Origin: DATBRC01 sp036560485
Lineage (GTDB): Bacteria; Pseudomonadota; Gammaproteobacteria; Burkholderiales; Burkholderiaceae_D
Direction of reading: 5' to 3'
DNA: 64,000 nt
Assembly (NCBI GenBank): GCA_036560485.1
Contig: DATBRC010000020.1
Location: 202,444-266,443 of the forward strand
Shown: positions 62,119-64,000 of the stretch, piece by piece
How positions within the stretch are numbered: the first letter of the stretch is position 1
Layout: each line of letters starts with the position of its first letter
Position numbers and translations under genes: made by a program
The notes under the pieces: model-generated
Told to the model about the DNA's origin: nothing
Seen by the model: only the letters and a program-made list of their open reading frames with translations
Databases searched by the model: none

Positions 62119-63774
62119 CTATCGTGTAACGCGCACAGTCACGCTCGCACTCGCCTGGTTGTTCGACGTGTCATACGCTGTTGCAGTCAACGTATGACTG
62201 CCGCGTACACGCGTCGCATTCCACGAATAATTAAGCGTACTGTTGGCCGTACCGGCAACCTGCCGTCCATCGATACGCAACGTTATCCTCGCCACAGCCC
62301 GATCATCGGTCGCGGTCACCGAGACAGCGACATGACCAAACACGGTTGCGCCATTTGCAGGCGAGCCGAAGCTGACGACAGGTGGTATCGTATCCGGACT
62401 GGTCGCAGCAGTCGTCGTAGTTGTGCTGGCGGTTGTCGTCGTTGTGTTACCCGGTGTTGTTGTAGTCGTGTTCGCCGTTGTCGAAGTGGTGCCGGCGGTG
62501 GTCGAACTCGTATTACCCGTTGTAGTCGTCGTGGTTGTCGTCGTTGTACCGCCCGTAGTCGAGGCTGCCTCATAAGCGCCGATATCGATATTGCCGGCGA
62601 TCGGCCGCGCTTCAATGCCCGCCACATGCTTGTATTGCGAGGCCGGCGTCAATGCTGTTCCATCAGCCGCCGTACCGGGCGCCGATCCGGCATCGATCAT
62701 CGGCGAGCCGGACGCCGGATGTAAATCGTAATTCGTACGATCGACAAAGGCAGGATTCAACGCACTGTAATTGGTTTTGTTCACTGACGATGCTTGCGTC
62801 GACACAGTACCGACACCGGCAAAGATATTATTCTGCAACAGGACCGGCGTGGTGACCGTTGATCCGACAAACACAAACGTGCCGCTGGAAGTATTGTCAT
62901 TCAAGAAGGTGTTATTGACCACATACAAATTCTTGCCTGCATTGCTTGCGCCCTCTTCACCATAAGCCAGCATCGCCGGATTCTGATTGACGGCCGGTTG
63001 CTCGATCACGTTGCCGATCACATAGGACGTGCCCGCGTTAGGCAAATCGATTTCATAACTTGGTTGACCACTGGCAGTCGATCCGGTCTGGCTTGGCGGC
63101 GTGCTGGAAAAGCGGTTATATGAAATCGTGTTTTTTTCTGCACGCGACTTCAAATCGTGGCCGACGTTGGCATCATGCGAATAATTGCCGCGAAAGACCA
63201 GGCTGTTCACATGACCGACATACAGATTGTGCGAAAAGCCATCGCCATAGCCATTGTGGCCAAACTCGGTAAACTCAATGACGATATTCGACACGCCATC
63301 ATTGCTGGTCAATATGCCGTCTTCATTGTCATGGATGAAGCTGTTGCGCAAAGTCAGATCGCGTCCATCGAGGCGAATCGCTGCGCCGTTTTTGTCAGTG
63401 ACTTTTGCGCCGAACATTTCCACATTGTCGATCACCGTGCCGGTGCCGATCACCACCCATGTCCCCTTGCCCATCGCATTGAGTCCACCCGCATCAATCT
63501 TCGGCCGCCCATTCACGCCGCGTATGGTTAATTTGTTCGCATAGATGCCGCACACATCGCCAATGTAGGCGCCGCTGCTGCCGTCAATTTCGACAGTGTC
63601 GCCATCCACCGCCGACGCAAATGCACTGCATGGCGTCGGAAACGCCTTGCCTATGCCTACACTGAGTGTTGCAGCTGAAGCAGTAGCAAGAATGGCGCAA
63701 GACAAAGCTATCGCAAACGCAATAGCAATCTGTGCTGTGTTAAAACGGGAGGGAGAAAATGAGGAACGGAACAT
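62119..63774 (-). CDS. Secreted right-handed beta-helix protein with Thr-rich linker and Ig-like domain
   Basis: This 551-residue protein has a signal peptide (cleavage near ASA-A at about 35) and a parallel beta-helix region (about 60-390) with repeated short strands, such as RDLTLRNSFIHDNEDGILT and SLVFRGNYSHDANVG. A linker of about 50 residues, made mostly of threonine with Ala, Gly and Asn, follows (about 405-460). A C-terminal bacterial Ig-like domain begins TIPPVVSFGSPANGATVFG. It is probably a surface protein that binds or cleaves polysaccharide; no catalytic residues can be named. Confidence 0.75.
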   Translation of the reverse strand: MFRSSFSPSRFNTAQIAIAFAIALSCAILATASAATLSVGIGKAFPTPCSAFASAVDGDTVEIDGSSGAYIGDVCGIYANKLTIRGVNGRPKIDAGGLNAMGKGTWVVIGTGTVIDNVEMFGAKVTDKNGAAIRLDGRDLTLRNSFIHDNEDGILTSNDGVSNIVIEFTEFGHNGYGDGFSHNLYVGHVNSLVFRGNYSHDANVGHDLKSRAEKNTISYNRFSSTPPSQTGSTASGQPSYEIDLPNAGTSYVIGNVIEQPAVNQNPAMLAYGEEGASNAGKNLYVVNNTFLNDNTSSGTFVFVGSTVTTPVLLQNNIFAGVGTVSTQASSVNKTNYSALNPAFVDRTNYDLHPASGSPMIDAGSAPGTAADGTALTPASQYKHVAGIEARPIAGNIDIGAYEAASTTGGTTTTTTTTTTGNTSSTTAGTTSTTANTTTTTPGNTTTTTASTTTTTAATSPDTIPPVVSFGSPANGATVFGHVAVSVTATDDRAVARITLRIDGRQVAGTANSTLNYSWNATRVRGSHTLTATAYDTSNNQASASVTVRVTR

Positions 63775-64000
63775 AACATGGCCTTTGCACTAACCAACAT
63801 TCCCTAGAATGAATTATTCTTGTTTGCTATTTTGGCCGTTCAAAGCGCGTTAAGTTCCGTATTGTTCCTTTGTGAAAGATTGCATTGCAATTCGATCAGC
63901 CAACTAAGCGGGTAGTCAAAAGTCTTTTGATAATACTCGCCATCAACACTGAATTCTCAACTAACTCTCAAACCCTCGTCGTTACCGCGAAACCGGGAAC
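63775..64000. other. Right edge of window, no gene seen
   Basis: These 226 bases upstream of the beta-helix protein gene hold no convincing coding region. They probably contain its promoter, but no element stands out. Confidence 0.4.

Noticed and set aside
62400..62560. Repetitive GTTGTCGTCGTTGT-like DNA that could suggest a repeat array
   Set aside because: It is explained by runs of threonine codons in the linker of the beta-helix protein; there are no regular spacers as in CRISPR.
1..64000. Search for tRNA, rRNA, CRISPR arrays and prophage genes
   Set aside because: By eye I found no tRNA T-loop/acceptor pattern, rRNA segment, repeat-spacer array, integrase, transposase or phage structural gene. 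A dedicated scan would be needed to exclude small RNA genes.

Overview
The window looks like chromosomal DNA of a betaproteobacterium, most likely Burkholderiales, family Oxalobacteraceae (Herminiimonas/Janthinobacterium/Collimonas relatives). This is an inference from gene order and protein character: rpsP-rimM-trmD-rplS followed by a CoA-type Nudix hydrolase and a CobD/CbiB-like protein, a DUF3579 gene, an etfB-etfA-acyl-CoA dehydrogenase set, moderate GC and betaproteobacterial protein sequences. I see no rRNA, tRNA, CRISPR array, prophage or intact insertion sequence.

Layout. 0.1-6.4 kb: a MarR regulator, a ClC chloride channel, and envelope or stress genes (PRC-barrel, HdeD, DUF5335, SYLF lipoprotein, DnaJ/CbpA-type co-chaperone). 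6.4-10.1 kb: pcaC-like decarboxylase, an HI0933-type flavoprotein, a PilZ protein, a VF530-type protein, then a deletion scar joining the start of a histone-deacetylase-family gene to the end of a Pat-type acetyltransferase gene. 10.1-14.2 kb: a same-strand block of LuxR regulator, secreted lipase, HEAT-repeat protein and a second lipase, each lipase preceded by a related leader. 14.4-18.6 kb: YgiQ radical SAM enzyme and a FimV-like protein. 18.9-22.4 kb: a zinc-type uptake operon with no ATPase gene. 22.5-26.6 kb: PilZ-MgtC, CorA plus a small membrane protein, and fumC. 26.9-35.3 kb: a TonB-family protein and the minor pilin operon pilE-fimT-pilV-pilW-pilX-pilY1 behind a likely sigma-54 promoter. 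35.7-43.5 kb: a GGDEF/EAL protein, DUF3579, CobD/CbiB-like, Nudix, the ribosomal operon and a TM2 protein. 43.5-52.5 kb: acyl-CoA dehydrogenase, etfAB, TusA-like, alaS, two secreted repeat proteins and ugpQ. 52.7-64 kb: a 2TM/LytS-type kinase/LytTR regulator operon, a lectin-like secreted protein, a second GGDEF/EAL protein, an alpha-carbonic anhydrase and a beta-helix protein with a threonine-rich linker.

Two themes recur. One is cyclic-di-GMP and surface behaviour: two GGDEF/EAL proteins, two PilZ proteins, the pilus tip and minor pilins, and a FimV-like protein. The other is genome remodelling: an out-of-frame gene fusion, an apparent in-frame loss of a periplasmic sensor domain, a lipase duplication, and several MITE-like inverted-repeat elements, some sharing sequence with one another.
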